Below, one piece after another: positions 52,321-63,466 of a DNA stretch of 64,000 nt (position 1 is its first letter; each line of letters opens with the position of its first letter). The notes beneath the pieces are model-generated. The model was not told the origin of the DNA and searched no databases. It saw nothing but the letters and a program-made list of their open reading frames with translations. A program made the position numbers and the translations under genes. Origin of the DNA: Cryptomeria japonica (Eukaryota > Streptophyta > Pinopsida > Cupressales > Cupressaceae); assembly GCF_030272615.1 (NCBI RefSeq), contig NC_081411.1, positions 832,430,160-832,494,159 of the forward strand. The letters are read 5' to 3'.

Positions 52321-53257
52321 GATCACAGACGGAAAGACAACCAATACAGAGGACATCGAGACTTCAGAAGGAGAGATAGAAAGACATGCCTAGTAGCTGA
52401 TGAGGAATCCAATGATGAAAAATCTGATAGGATTGAGATAGAGGAAGTTGTATATGTGGCTATCAAAGATGGATCAGATGAAGAAAGGTATGAAGAAAAA
52501 TCCTTAATATCACACATAAATAATAATGATTCTTGGATCATAGATAGTGGATTCTCACATCACATGATAGGTGATAAACACAAGTTTGTTAAATTAGAAG
52601 ACTATGATGGAGGTTATGTAAGATTTGGTAATGATGCACCATGTCCTGTGAAAGTTAAAGGATCTATCACACTTCTTGACAATGCTAAATGTGATGATGT
52701 ATATTGGGTTGAAGATGTGAAATACAATTTGTTGAGTGTAGCACAACTAAACAATACAGGATACCGAATAGAATTTCAGAAAGGAATTGTCAAAGTTCAT
52801 GACAAACATGGAAAGTTGGCTGCTACCGGGACTCAAACAAGAGGTAATACATTTCATCTTGACTCAACTCGGAGCAATTTTCTATATGCAAAAATAGAAG
52901 ATACATGGTTATGGTATAAAAGGTTTTGTCATGTAAATTTTGATAACCTAATCAAAATAAGCAAGAAGCACCGACTAAGAGGTCTATCGAGCTTGGAAAA
53001 ACCTGAGAATGCAATATGCCAAGGATGCCAGATGGTTAAGATGACAAAATCAAGCTTTACAAGTAAGTCTTACACTTCTAAAGGAATTTTAGATCTTGTG
53101 CACACTGATCTTTGTGGTCCTATGAAACTTCAAAGTTATTATGGTGATAAATACTTCATATTATTTGTGGATGATTACTGAAGGATGATGTTAGTTATGT
53201 TTTTAAAAGAGAAATCAGAAGCCTTTCAAATGTTAAAATGGTATAAGGCAAGAGTTG
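52321..53257 (+). CDS. pol: Cop-C protease and integrase N-terminal part
   Basis: In frame with Gag; the open part with ATG is 52456-53181. D-S-G at codon 52543 (WIIDSGFSHH) is the protease active site. The GAG-pre-integrase domain follows (DTWLWYKRFCHVNFDNL, with Tyr at the usual first His, and CQGCQMVKM), then the core start DLVHTDLCGPM. TGA lies after FVDDY (53179-53181). At 53258 the El-4 LTR begins, so the rest of integrase is gone. Confidence 0.88.
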
Positions 53258-53777
53258 TGTAGCGTCGTAAATTGTACGCACTTGCTAGGGTGGTACAATT
53301 TCACACCTAGTTTAGCACCCGCCTTGGCGCATTTTGCATTTTGCATTGCATTTCCCCTTTAGCACTTAATTAATTAAATTAATTAGGTCTAAGGTTCTAT
53401 TTCATCATCTCCCACATCATAAAGTTGGGCCCTTTCATTAAAGTGTGCCCCTTTCATTTTATTCTTCCAATACATTATTTAATCAAAAACCCTAATTAGG
53501 TCCTATTTTGAACTTGGGGGCTTGATTTCGGGGGTCAAAACATCTCGAAATCAGCTGTAACTTTGGGATTCTCTCTAAAATCATCATATCCGACGGCCCT
53601 GAAAATTTGGTGAAAAGTTGTTGGGACCATGGTGCCCGGAGTGCACATGGTCCTGGACATTTTTCTCGAAATTTTAGGAGCACGACCCAATCATAAAATA
53701 AAGCTTAACCCCAAGAAATTGGCAGGATATTCAATCTCTAGGTCGGCCAAAAGTTGGAATTAAGGCCTAGGGTTTCA

Positions 53778-53785
53778 TATATAAG
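53778..53785 (+). promoter_or_regulatory. TATA box in El-4 left LTR
   Basis: TATATAAG; same box in the right copy at 60354-60361. Confidence 0.65.
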
Positions 53786-54397
53786 AGCTCTCTTTCTTCA
53801 TTTGAAAGGATCAGAATTTTTGGCTTTCAAGGACCTTCTATGCAGCAAAAGAGAAGATCTTTGAAGACTTCAACAACATTCAACATCCTTCTATCAAGCA
53901 TTTATCAATTTCATTCATCCATTTAGGGCTTGGAAGACATTGAAGAACAATAGGAGATTACCGACTGAAGATTGGCTTATACTCCTCCCTTGAGGGTTGG
54001 GTATGATTTCATGTTGTTTTCATGTCTTTTCATAAGCTTCAACATATCCTTTATTCATGTTTTAGATCACTTTGCATCTTGATTTAGAGCATTTACATTA
54101 TCATTTATGAGCAATTAGGGTTTACTTTCTAGGTTGCTCTAGTTTGCTTACTTGCATCTTAGGACCTTGCACACACACTAGGTCTGCACACACAATACAT
54201 TTTACAATACAACTTGGCTATTCGTGGAGGTGGAAATCACCGAAGCGGGGGTTTGACTAAGGCAAAACCCTATATAGCCGCCCAAACATCTTTTTAGATA
54301 TAAGTGCAGGTTTCGGGACTCGGACGACGCCGCAGGTTGCAGATCCGGGAATAGTAGGTTGAGATAGCACTCCGCACCAAATTTCATAGAAAAAGAC

Positions 54398-54497
54398 CAG
54401 GACAGGGGCGTGGGGTGCCCTAGTCCTGCCAGGACAGGGGTGCTGGGCACCCTGGTCCCTGGGACAGGGGCGCTGGGCGCCCTGGTCCTCCTGACAG
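54398..54497 (+). repeat. Three ~30-bp GC-rich hairpin units in El-4 LTR
   Basis: Units based on GGACAGGGGCGC, TGG, GCGCCCTGGTCC, each nearly self-complementary. The right LTR has them at about 60971-61069. Confidence 0.75.
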
Positions 54498-54941
54498 ACA
54501 ACATTTTCAGCATTTTTGATAGCTTTTCCAGAGTGCAAAAATAGTAGTTTTCGGAGCAGTTTCAGGGGCAGAATCAGGACAGTGGCGCTCGCGCCCCCAT
54601 CCTGAACATTTTCAGTCAGATTTTAACTCCGGGTACGCATTTACATTCTTGTCTTGTCCTTGTGTTTACAGCTTTTCGCTTTCCATTGTTTAAGTTCAAT
54701 TCTGCAATCTTGTTATTAGTTCACACTTGCACTTTGGGGTTAGGGATTGAACTTGCATCATTTTATCTTTCAATTACAACAAAGGAATAGAAATCCTAAT
54801 AGGTAGCCCGTGGCTCTCTCTTCCACAAAAAGAAGTAGCCAATTGTGTGATACCTCTAGGCTCTTTTGTATTCCACAAATGTGTGATTGAAAGTGAGATT
54901 AGGGCATGTTTGCTTAGTGTCACTTTTTCCCCCACACATTT

Positions 54942-54959
54942 TGGTGAACCTGACGTGAA
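54942..54959 (+). promoter_or_regulatory. El-4 primer binding site
   Basis: TGGTGAACCTGACGTGAA, three bases after the LTR; repeated after the right LTR at about 61515. Confidence 0.65.
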
Positions 54960-55101
54960 TCTATCATTGCTTCCTCTTGCATTGCATCTGTTAGATCTAG
55001 ATCTAGATTTAGTGTGTTTTCATTTCATTTTCATTAAAAAGAAAAAAAAAAAAAGGGTGTGTTTCTTTGCATTGTGTGTTTAAATTTTATGCAATTTCAA
55101 A

Positions 55102-56202
55102 ATGTCAGATTTTTATTTGCAAGATGTTCATATTTGTGATGATTATAAGTTAGATGAAGCTTTAGATGAGTTTTTGAAACCTAAATATACCAAACCTTCA
55201 TTTTACCAAAAACTCATAAACATTGTTACTATGCCATTTCGGTGTGATGAGAAAGATAAGTCGAATGATTCCTCTCAAGGGTACATTCCTATCAGCTCTT
55301 CCACTAAATCTAGTAACATGGTTGTTTTCAATGATCCCCTCTATGAAGAGATATCTCCTTTTGAATCAAAAGATAAACCTTTTAATAGATATGATCATGC
55401 TTTGTTGAATGATGCCCTTGATGCCTTTGTGTCCCCTAAAAAACACTCCCTTCATGAGGATCCTTTTGTGCAAGAAGATGACATTATCCCTACATTTCCT
55501 AGTGATGGCCTTTCCTTTTCCAACAAAATTCCCACTAGAGATGATGAATTAATGGTAAATGCTTACCCTTCTCCTAAAGTTGGTCTTACCCATAAGCATC
55601 CCTTAGAGAAAGAAGATGAAATAATAAGCAATTTCCTTAATTCTCTCTCCCCTATTGAACATATTTTGAGGAAAGAGGATGAGTTTAACACATCTATTGA
55701 TGCTCTCCCTCCTAAGGATGCAGAATTAATAAACAATGTTATCTCCTCTCTCAAAATTGACAACACTTCAAACATTCCTTTCAACAACCTCACTATTTGG
55801 GATGAACGATTAGAAGAAGGTATAGATTATTCTCTACCCCTAGCCAAAGGGGATGAAATCAAGATTGGAAACTCCCTTGATAGTTTCTCACCTTCCTTGA
55901 ATCTCAATTATTCTCCCTCTAAAAATAAAGCATCTCCCTCTCCTCAATTTGGTTCTACTCATAAGGATACCCTAGTTCAAAGCAAGATGGTTAACATCTC
56001 TTTCAAAGATCTCCCTCTCAAAAGTGAGACTTTAGAGAGTAATGTTAATCCTTCTCCTAGAGAGTTTATTCCCCATGTAGATCCTTTGATGATAGAGGAT
56101 GATATGACCTTTCCTAGTATTACTCTTCCTACTAGAACATCAATGCCTATCCCTTGTCTCTCTCCTAAAATTGATTTGATCCGTGATAAGATTTTAGTGT
56201 AA
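55102..56202 (+). CDS. El-4 first ORF, acidic protein in the Gag position
   Basis: 366 residues starting MSDFYLQDVHICDDYKLDEA. The first 20-30 residues resemble El-2 26749. The rest is rich in Ser, Pro, Asp and Glu, with irregular repeats built on HxxPL, EDD/EDE and II (around residues 115-210). No capsid or zinc knuckle is present. TAA at 56200-56202 is followed by the same frame. Function unknown; by position it stands where Gag would be. I do not recognise a family. Confidence 0.7.
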   Translation: MSDFYLQDVHICDDYKLDEALDEFLKPKYTKPSFYQKLINIVTMPFRCDEKDKSNDSSQGYIPISSSTKSSNMVVFNDPLYEEISPFESKDKPFNRYDHALLNDALDAFVSPKKHSLHEDPFVQEDDIIPTFPSDGLSFSNKIPTRDDELMVNAYPSPKVGLTHKHPLEKEDEIISNFLNSLSPIEHILRKEDEFNTSIDALPPKDAELINNVISSLKIDNTSNIPFNNLTIWDERLEEGIDYSLPLAKGDEIKIGNSLDSFSPSLNLNYSPSKNKASPSPQFGSTHKDTLVQSKMVNISFKDLPLKSETLESNVNPSPREFIPHVDPLMIEDDMTFPSITLPTRTSMPIPCLSPKIDLIRDKILV

Positions 56203-56904
56203 GAGAAGACTATCAATAATTCTTCCAACACTTTTGTTCATTCCTCTAAACCATCCTCAATCAATTTGATACATGTGAATGAGACACCTAACAAACCTCT
56301 CTTCACTGTCCAAGGTGCTTGTCCTTCTCAAAATTCTCAACCTTTAAATAAGCCTATCTTAGTGGTTCAAGGCGGTTATGCTAATGATTCTTTTTGCACT
56401 CCTAAGAAACCTATTATTATTGTGCAAGGAGTTTATTCTACTAAGAGCCCTTATGATTATGCTAAGCAATTGACTAGAGAGAGTTATCATGCGGTTGCCC
56501 ATACTTATAATACTAGAAACAATAGGCAACCTAATCCCCCTCCAGTTATCCCAACTTCACTTCCTCCTTCCCAACCTATTCTTCCCCAAGCTCCACATAT
56601 TTCACAAGTTCTTGGTAAGGAATATGATCTCATAGAACAACTTAAAGCTACCCCTGCTAAGATATCCCTTTGGGATCTGATCCAAACTTCTTCCCCTCAT
56701 CATGGAATGTTACAAGATGCTTTGAAAGATTTGAATGTTCCTCCACCTGATACATCTAGTAATATAGTGTCTTTGGTTAACTCTGTGATGAATCCTAAAA
56801 CTCAAATTGTGTTTACTCAAGATGAGTTGCCTACTAGTGAAATTCAACATCAATATGATCCCTTGATGATTGTGGTTATCATAAATGACACTGCTATAAG
56901 ATGA
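56203..56904 (+). CDS. El-4 linker with VQG repeats and helical domain
   Basis: In frame (ATG at 56266). Three words of the form KP(L/I)-x-VQG occur (LFTVQGACP, ILVVQGGYA, IIIVQGVYS). Then a Pro-rich stretch and YDLIEQLKATPAKISLWDL, the helical segment found before protease in El-1, El-2 and El-3. TGA at 56902-56904 comes 3 codons before the protease active site. Confidence 0.75.
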   Translation, partial: EKTINNSSNTFVHSSKPSSINLIHVNETPNKPLFTVQGACPSQNSQPLNKPILVVQGGYANDSFCTPKKPIIIVQGVYSTKSPYDYAKQLTRESYHAVAHTYNTRNNRQPNPPPVIPTSLPPSQPILPQAPHISQVLGKEYDLIEQLKATPAKISLWDLIQTSSPHHGMLQDALKDLNVPPPDTSSNIVSLVNSVMNPKTQIVFTQDELPTSEIQHQYDPLMIVVIINDTAIR

Positions 56905-58173
56905 ACACTGGTAGATAATGGCTCTGGCCTTAATGTGTGTAGCATTAGTCTATTGCATAAGATGAATGTGGATACATCCCTTATTGAGCCTGACTCTCGT
57001 CCCATTCGAGGCTTTGATAATGTGGCTAAGTCTTCATTAGGTATTATCACCTTACCCATCACAGTGGGACCTGTTACTTTGCCTACTCCTATCCATGTTA
57101 TGTCGGGAAATCTAACATACAACTTGTTATTAGGGAGACCTTGGATTCACGGTATGCAAGCTGTCCCCTCTACATTGCATAGACAAGTTAAATTCATTTA
57201 TAACAATAAGACATATACCTTGATAGGTGATACTAATTTTCAAGCTTGTTTGCAAACATCTAAGCCTTCCTCTTCTAGTGATGACTCGTTAAACAAGATA
57301 CCTATGGATGAATCATCACCCTCTAATAATGAAAATTCTTTGGATGAGTCTGAAGTTCCTGAAGAAGATTCTTCTCCACATGAAAAGGCTTTTGATCCTG
57401 AGAAGGTTCTCGTAGAAGACGATTGGGGATCTCTTGATTTCAATCCCACCTTTGTAGGTGAGTATAGGGTTCCTCCTCAAGAGTTTAAAGTTAAAAAGAA
57501 GGAAGAAACTAGAGATCAATCAATCTTACCTGAACCTATGAGCAATAATTTTGTGGCCGCTTCTCAAACTTCTTCTCCTCACACCTCTAATTATGAAGAG
57601 TTTTATTCTTTGTCTTATGAAAGACCACCTTCTCTTTCTGAAATGGCTGATCGTTATGGTCGTGGTTTTCGCATTTTTGCTAAGCATGGGTATCATGGAA
57701 ATGGTTGTGGCGCTCATGAACAAGGGATAAAAGTTCCTCTAGAGACTAATTTTCACAATTATGCCTTTGGACTCGGCTATAATCCATGCAAACGTACCAA
57801 AGCATCTAAAAGACCATCTCTCAATGTGAATGCTATATTTAGTAGTGATGATGATCTCACTTCAACTAAATCATCTTCTACTTCTATCAACTCTCATTCC
57901 CCTCATAAGGAAATCTTGGCAATGAACAAATCTCTTTATGAATCCCCTCAAATTTCTGAATCCACTTATGAATCTTTATCTCCTATTCATCATAAAGTCC
58001 TTTCCTCTAGGGATAAGGCTCTAATAAATTACACTCATCCCTCTTCTAAGATTTCATGTGACTTTTCTTCTTCAATCTTTATCATTTTATACATGTTCTT
58101 GATCTCACTTATAGTTGAGCATTTAACATGTCATATTCAAATACCTCATTTAGTCTATCATGTCTTTAAATAA
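56905..58173 (+). CDS. pro: El-4 protease and G-patch
   Basis: In frame (ATG at 56935). The active site is D-N-G at codon 56914 (LVDNGSGLNVC), then VGPVTLPTPIHVMSG and NLLLGRPWIHGMQA. A Glu/Ser-rich linker contains DDWGSLDFNPTFVGEYRV, shared with El-2. The G-patch is at 57655-57780 (YGRGFRIFAKHGYHGNGCGA to AFGLGY). The C-terminus has a hydrophobic stretch (IFIILYMFLISLIVEHL) and stops at 58173 with no RT. Confidence 0.82.
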   Translation, partial: TLVDNGSGLNVCSISLLHKMNVDTSLIEPDSRPIRGFDNVAKSSLGIITLPITVGPVTLPTPIHVMSGNLTYNLLLGRPWIHGMQAVPSTLHRQVKFIYNNKTYTLIGDTNFQACLQTSKPSSSSDDSLNKIPMDESSPSNNENSLDESEVPEEDSSPHEKAFDPEKVLVEDDWGSLDFNPTFVGEYRVPPQEFKVKKKEETRDQSILPEPMSNNFVAASQTSSPHTSNYEEFYSLSYERPPSLSEMADRYGRGFRIFAKHGYHGNGCGAHEQGIKVPLETNFHNYAFGLGYNPCKRTKASKRPSLNVNAIFSSDDDLTSTKSSSTSINSHSPHKEILAMNKSLYESPQISESTYESLSPIHHKVLSSRDKALINYTHPSSKISCDFSSSIFIILYMFLISLIVEHLTCHIQIPHLVYHVFK

Positions 58174-59818
58174 CATTAATGGCTATTATGTTGCTCATCA
58201 TTATGTGACATTGGTAGCTCATTTACTGGGGGCTCATTGTCATTCATGATGGTACAATTTCAAGTGCAATCATATTTTTTGAAGCAACATAATAGCCTAA
58301 TTTTCTTGTTCCTATGGGGACAAGAATGATTTCATACATCTCTTCTTTTGCTTATGTCCAAATCTCTCCCTAGAAGATTGTGTAAGTCCTTCTCATTGTT
58401 CTTATCCTTGGGAGGCAATGATCTTTCCTTATTTTTATCTAAGGATCCACTTTTTCCTATTTCGTGGATGGTGTGAACTTTATTACTTGATGTTATTCCT
58501 TGTATGCATTTGTTGTTGTTTGTTCAAGGATTCTCTCTTACAAGAGGTGTAAGTCCTTGACTACAACCTCTTTTGCACTTGGTAAAATACATCCATAATG
58601 AATTCACTCTCCCAATTGGGTTAAAAAGAGCGTCATCCTTCATTAAGAATCACTTTCACCTCGCAAAAGAAGGAAGTATTGCATTCTTATTCTTTTCTAA
58701 GACAATTCCTCTCGGGGATAGGTGTCTTTTGTACAAAGAGCTCTTCTCCTCTAAGGATCTCCTTTACACATACTACAAGAAATCCCTTTTCAACTATCTT
58801 ATCCTTGCTTAAAGAGTGCAAAACTCTCTTGCTTGGATCTATGACATTGTTGCATTTTTGGGGTATCTTCTTTTGTGATGAAGGTAGGTATCGTTGTTCT
58901 ACTTTGCTTATGACATAAACATTACACTTTTTGAGCAATGGGTCATTCTCAGAACCAGAGCATAGACTCTTAGAGCGAGATGTCTCCATTTTTCTTTTAT
59001 GCAAGGTGATTATTCTCGAAACCAGAGCACAGACTCTTAGAGCGAGATGTCACGCTTTTGTACTATACATATACAGGTTGTAGCATACTCGGGCATAGAC
59101 TCCTATGTGGTGCTTCTAACCTCCCTTACACACACATGCACGAGGTTGAGTGGAACTAGCGGCATAAGGCTAGACTTTCTCACTCTCCTCCCTTACATGG
59201 ATCACCTAGACAGACTCTAGGGGCTAGTTTTCCATGTCCTTTTTCACATGGATCACCTAGACAAGATCTAGGGGCGAGAAGTCCGTGTTTTTCTCTCTCA
59301 CTATTCTTCTCATGGATCACCAATGTGTGTATTCATGCTTTTTTCCTTTCTTTTCTTCTCTTTGCATTTTGTTTCCATTTACATCCTTCATCTTGTGTTA
59401 GAGAACTCTCAAATCCTCACACTCTTTGTTGTGTTGGAATTGAGATTTAGTCCTCTTTCTTACCAAATGATTCTCCATTAGTTTTTGATCTCATATCAAA
59501 TCTTCTTGTGAGCATTTGTCATCAATTTTCTTTAACAATTCGAAGTGGTAAACATGATACCCTGTTTCAACTCACTAAAATTAGCAAGCCGAAACAGGGG
59601 GGGGCATATAGCTACCCTCGAATTTTCATCACCTTATTTAGTAAGCATTAGGTGATTTTGTGATCTAACGTGTGTTTTGTAGGGTGCGGTTCCTAACTGT
59701 GTACTGCAGATACCGCTGGGGGCTTCGTTCGACAGACTTATGGATATATCCTTTTCCAAATAATGTTTACTTTTTTGTACTTTAGCTTGCATATGCACGT
59801 AGTGTTCATATGACCGCT
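58174..59818 (+). other. El-4 3' non-coding region
   Basis: No RT, RNase H or integrase residues are readable. Two copies of a CAGACTCTTAGAGCGAGATG block (58945-59050) and three of ATGGATCACCTAGACA-type blocks (59197-59300) occur. Confidence 0.6.
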
Positions 59819-59833
59819 AAAGTGGGGGCTAAA
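59819..59833 (+). promoter_or_regulatory. El-4 polypurine tract
   Basis: AAAGTGGGGGCTAAA before TG of the right LTR; compare El-2. Confidence 0.85.
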
Positions 59834-61511
59834 TGTAGTGTCGTAAATTGCATGCACTTGCTAGGGTGGTACAATTTCACACCTAGTTTAGCACCCGCCT
59901 TGGCGCATTTTGCATTTTGCATTGCATTTCCCCTTTAGCACTTAATTAATTAAATTAATTAGGTCTAAGGTTCTATTTCATCATCTCCCACATCATAAAG
60001 TTGGGCCCTTTCATTAAAGTGTGCCCCTTTCATTTTATTCTTCCAGTACATTATTTAATCAAAAACCCTAATTAGGTCCTATTTTGAACTTGGGGGCTTG
60101 ATTTCGGGGGTCAAAACATCTCGAAATTAGCTGTAACTTCAGGATTCTCTCTAAAATCATCATATCCAACGACCCTAAAAATTTGGTGAAAAGTTGTCGG
60201 GACCATGGCGCCCGAAGTGCACATGGTCCCGGACATTTTTCCCGAAATTTTAAGTGCACGACCCAATCACAAAATAAAGCTTAACCCCAAGAAATTGGTG
60301 GGATATTCAATCTCTAGGTCGGCCAAAAGTTGGAATTAAGACCTAGGGTTTCATATATAAGAGCTCTCTTTCTTCATTTGAAAGGATTAGAATTTTTGGC
60401 TTTCAAGGACCTTCTATGCAGCAAAAGAGCAGATCTTTGAAGACTTCAACAACATTCAACATCCTTCTATCAAGCATTTATCAATTTCATTCATCCATTT
60501 AGTGCTTGGAAGACATTGAAGAACAATAGGAGATTACCGACTGAAGATTGGCTTGTACTCCTCCCTTGAGGGTTGGGTATGATTTCATGTTGTTTTCATG
60601 TCTTTTCATAAGCTTCAACATATCCTTTATTCATGCTTTAGATCACTTTGCATCTTGATTTAGAGCATTTACATTATCATTTATGAGCAATTAGGGTTTA
60701 CTTTCTAGGTTGCTCTAGTTTGCTTACTTGCATCTTAGGACCTTGCACACACACTAGGTCTGCACACACAATACATTTTACAATACAACTTGGCTATTCA
60801 TGGAGGTGGAAATCACCGAAGTGGGGGTTTGACTAAGGCAAAACCCTATATCACCCAAACATCTTTTCAGATATAAGTGCAGGTTTCAGGACTCGGACGA
60901 CGCCGCAGGTTGCAGATCCGGGAATAGCAGGTTGAGACAGCACTCCGCACCAAATTTTAGAGAAAAATACCAGGATAGGGGCTTGGGGCGCCCTGGTCCT
61001 GCCAGGACAGGGGCGCTAGGCGCCCTGGTCCCTGGGACAGGGGCGCTGGGTGCCCTGGTCCTCCTGATAGACAACATTTTCAGCATTTTTGACAGCTTTT
61101 CCAGAGTGCAAAAACAACAGTTTTCGGAGTAGTTTCAGGGGCAGAATCAGGAGAGTGGCGCTCGCGCCCCCGTCCCGAACATTTTCAGTCAGATTTTAAC
61201 TCCGAGTACGCATTTACATTCTTGTCTTGTCCTTGTGTTTACAGCTTTCCGCTTTCCATTGTTTAAGTTCAATTCTGCAATCTTGTTATTAGTTCACACT
61301 TGCACTTTGGGGTTAGGGATTGAACTTGCATCATTTTATCTTTCAATTACAACAAAGGAATAGAAATCCTAATAGGTAGCCCGTGGCTCTCTCTTCCACA
61401 AAAAGAAGTAGCCAATTGTGTGATACCTCTAGGCTCTTTCGTATTCCACAAATGTGTGATTGAAAGTGAGATTAGGGCATGTTTGCTTAGTGTCACTTTT
61501 TCCCCCACACA
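59834..61511 (+). mobile_element. El-4 LTR, right copy, followed by a second PBS
   Basis: Matches 53258-54938 over its length. It is followed by PBS, leader and ORF start instead of flanking DNA. Confidence 0.9.
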
Positions 61512-61675
61512 TTTTGGTGAACCTGACGTGAATCTATCATTGCTTCCTCTTGCATTGCATCTGTTAGATCTAGATCTAGATTTAGTGTGTTTTCATTTCA
61601 TTTTCATTAAAAAGAAAAAAAAAAAAAAGGGTGTGTTTCTTTGCATTGTGTGTTTAAATTTTATGCAATTTCAAA

Positions 61676-62347
61676 ATGTCAGATTTTTATTTGCAAGATG
61701 TTCATATTTGTGATGATTATAAGTTAGATGAAGCTTTAGATGAGTTTTTGAAACCTAAATATACCAAACCTTCATTTTACCAAAAACTCATAAACATTGT
61801 TACTATGCCATTTCGGTGTGATGAGAAAGATAAGTCGAATGATTCCTCTCAAGGGTACATTCCTATCAGCTCTTCCACTAAATCTAGTAACATGGTTGTT
61901 TTCAATGATCCCCTCTATGAAGAGATATCTCCTTTTGAATCAAAAGATAAACCTTTTAATAGATATGATCATGCTTTGTTGAATGATGCCCTTGATGCCT
62001 TTGTGTCCCCTAAAAAACACTCCCTTCATGAGGATCCTTTTGTGCAAGAAGATGACATTATCCCTACATTTCCTAGTGATAAGCTAAATGAAAAAGGTGA
62101 GGTCATTCGGAATAAAGCAAGGCTAGTTTGCAAAGTTTATGCTCAAGAAGAAGGAATAGACTATGGTGAGACTTTTGCACCTTTGACAAGACTTGAAGGA
62201 GTGAGAACATTATTGGCATATGCTGCGTACAAAAATTTCAAGGTATATCAAATGGATGTTAAATCTGCATTTTTGAATGGTATACTAGAAGAAGAACTCT
62301 ATATTGAACAACTTGAAGGATTTGTTGAAGAGAAGAATAAAGATTAG
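61676..62347 (+). CDS. Chimeric frame: El-4 acidic ORF fused to copia RT
   Basis: Residues 1-135 are identical to the start of the El-4 ORF at 55102. From residue 136 the frame reads KLNEKGEVIRNKARLVCK, YAQEEGIDYGETFAPL and VYQMDVKSAFLNG, copia RT. The join at 62080/62081 keeps the frame. TAG at 62345-62347 stops it, but copia RT continues in the same frame. This is a natural chromosomal junction or an assembly join; nothing shows it is expressed. Confidence 0.85.
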   Translation: MSDFYLQDVHICDDYKLDEALDEFLKPKYTKPSFYQKLINIVTMPFRCDEKDKSNDSSQGYIPISSSTKSSNMVVFNDPLYEEISPFESKDKPFNRYDHALLNDALDAFVSPKKHSLHEDPFVQEDDIIPTFPSDKLNEKGEVIRNKARLVCKVYAQEEGIDYGETFAPLTRLEGVRTLLAYAAYKNFKVYQMDVKSAFLNGILEEELYIEQLEGFVEEKNKD

Positions 62348-62800
62348 GTATGTAAGTTGAACAAAGATTTATATGGCCTAAAGCAACCACCTAGAGCATG
62401 GTATGAAAGGTTGCACTCTTACTTAATCAAGATTGGATTTATGAGGACTAGTGAAAATAACAACATGTATATGAAGAATGATGAGGATAATGGAATACTG
62501 ATTTCAACCATATTTGTTGATGATATCGTTTTTTGTGGAAATGATTCTTTATGCTAGAACTTTGGAAATGAAATGTGCAAAGAATTTGAGATGTCATTAA
62601 TCATTGAAATAAAGTATTTTATAGGTTTACAAATACTGCAAATGAAAAATGGGATTTTCATTACTCAATCCAATTATATAAAGGAAATCTTGAAGAAATT
62701 TGGAATGGAGGATTCTAAACCTGTAAGTATTCCTATGACTACTAATTGTAAACTATCAAAGAATGATGAATTTGCATCTGTTGATGAGACACTTTACTGA
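62348..62800 (+). CDS. pol: Cop-C reverse transcriptase, C-terminal half
   Basis: In frame with the previous part, with TAG at 62555 and TGA at 62798. It reads LYGLKQPPRAWYERL, FVDD (62513-62524, catalytic), CKEFEMSLI, IKYFIGLQI and ITQSNYIKEILKKFGM. The catalytic aspartates are kept. N-terminal RT blocks before KLNEKGE are missing because of the El-4 junction. Confidence 0.9.
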
Positions 62801-63466
62801 TCTATGATTGGAAAGTTGCAATATGTAGTTCACAATAGGCCTCATATAGCACATGTAGTAGGTATAGCTGCAAGATTTTCTGCAGATCCCAAAGAAACCC
62901 ATATGACAACAATCAAGAGAATTTTTAGATACTTGAGAGGCACTGAAGATTATGGTTTACTATATAAAAAGAGGAATGATTTTGACTTTAAAGTCTATAT
63001 TGATGCTGATTGGGCAGGAAATATTGATGATAGGAAAAGCACAAGTGGCAAAGCTTTTTTTTTGGGAGAAAGACTAGTGAGTTGGCTTAGCAAGAAACAA
63101 GGATGCATTTCATAGTCAACAACTGAAGCTGAATATGTCGCTGTGGCATTGAATTGTACCAATATAGCATGAATCAAACAACTGTTGGAAGGTATGAATG
63201 AGACAATTACTGAGCTAGTAACTATATTTTGTGATAATACAAGTGCTATCAACATTTCAAAGAATCCGGTAATGCACTCTAAGACAAAGCATATCTCTAT
63301 AAAGTATCATTATCTAAGAGAAGAAGTTCAAGAAAAGAAAGTTGTGCTGGAGTATGTTAGCACAAAGGAACAAATAGTAGATATCTTCACAAAGCCACTG
63401 CCAAGGGACACTTTTGAGTATCTCAAAAGTAAGTTAGGGGTCCTACCCCTATCTAGTACTCACTGA
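62801..63466 (+). CDS. pol: Cop-C RNase H, end of pol
   Basis: In frame; stops at 63113-63115 and about 63170. It contains IGKLQYVVHNRPHIA, KRIFRYLRGTEDYGL, DADWAGNIDDRKSTSG, STTEAEY, CDNTSAINIS and HSKTKHI, the copia RNase H with its acidic residues. It ends at 63466 after DIFTKPLPRDTFEYLKSKLG, the usual copia pol end. Confidence 0.9.

Larger units (their letters stand above)
53258..54938 (+). mobile_element. El-4 LTR, left copy
   Basis: Starts TGTAGCGTCG, ends CCCACACA. TATA box TATATAAG at 53778-53785. Three GC-rich hairpin units at 54398-54497. By eye it differs from the right copy at about 3% of sites overall, but hardly at all after about 54630. Confidence 0.9.
53258..62080 (+). mobile_element. 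El-4: Ty3-related element without Gag, RT or IN, inserted in Cop-C
   Basis: LTR 53258-54938, PBS, one long frame (55102-58173) with an acidic protein, protease and G-patch, non-coding 3' part, PPT, LTR 59834-61511, then a second PBS, leader and ORF start to 62080. The sequence thus runs LTR-internal-LTR-partial internal. The gene order is that of El-2 without pol, so it would depend on other elements for replication. Confidence 0.88.

Noticed and set aside
53492-53683. Frames repeated at 60068-60259 and in 54202-54538
   Set aside because: They lie inside the El-4 LTR and are present twice only because the LTR is.
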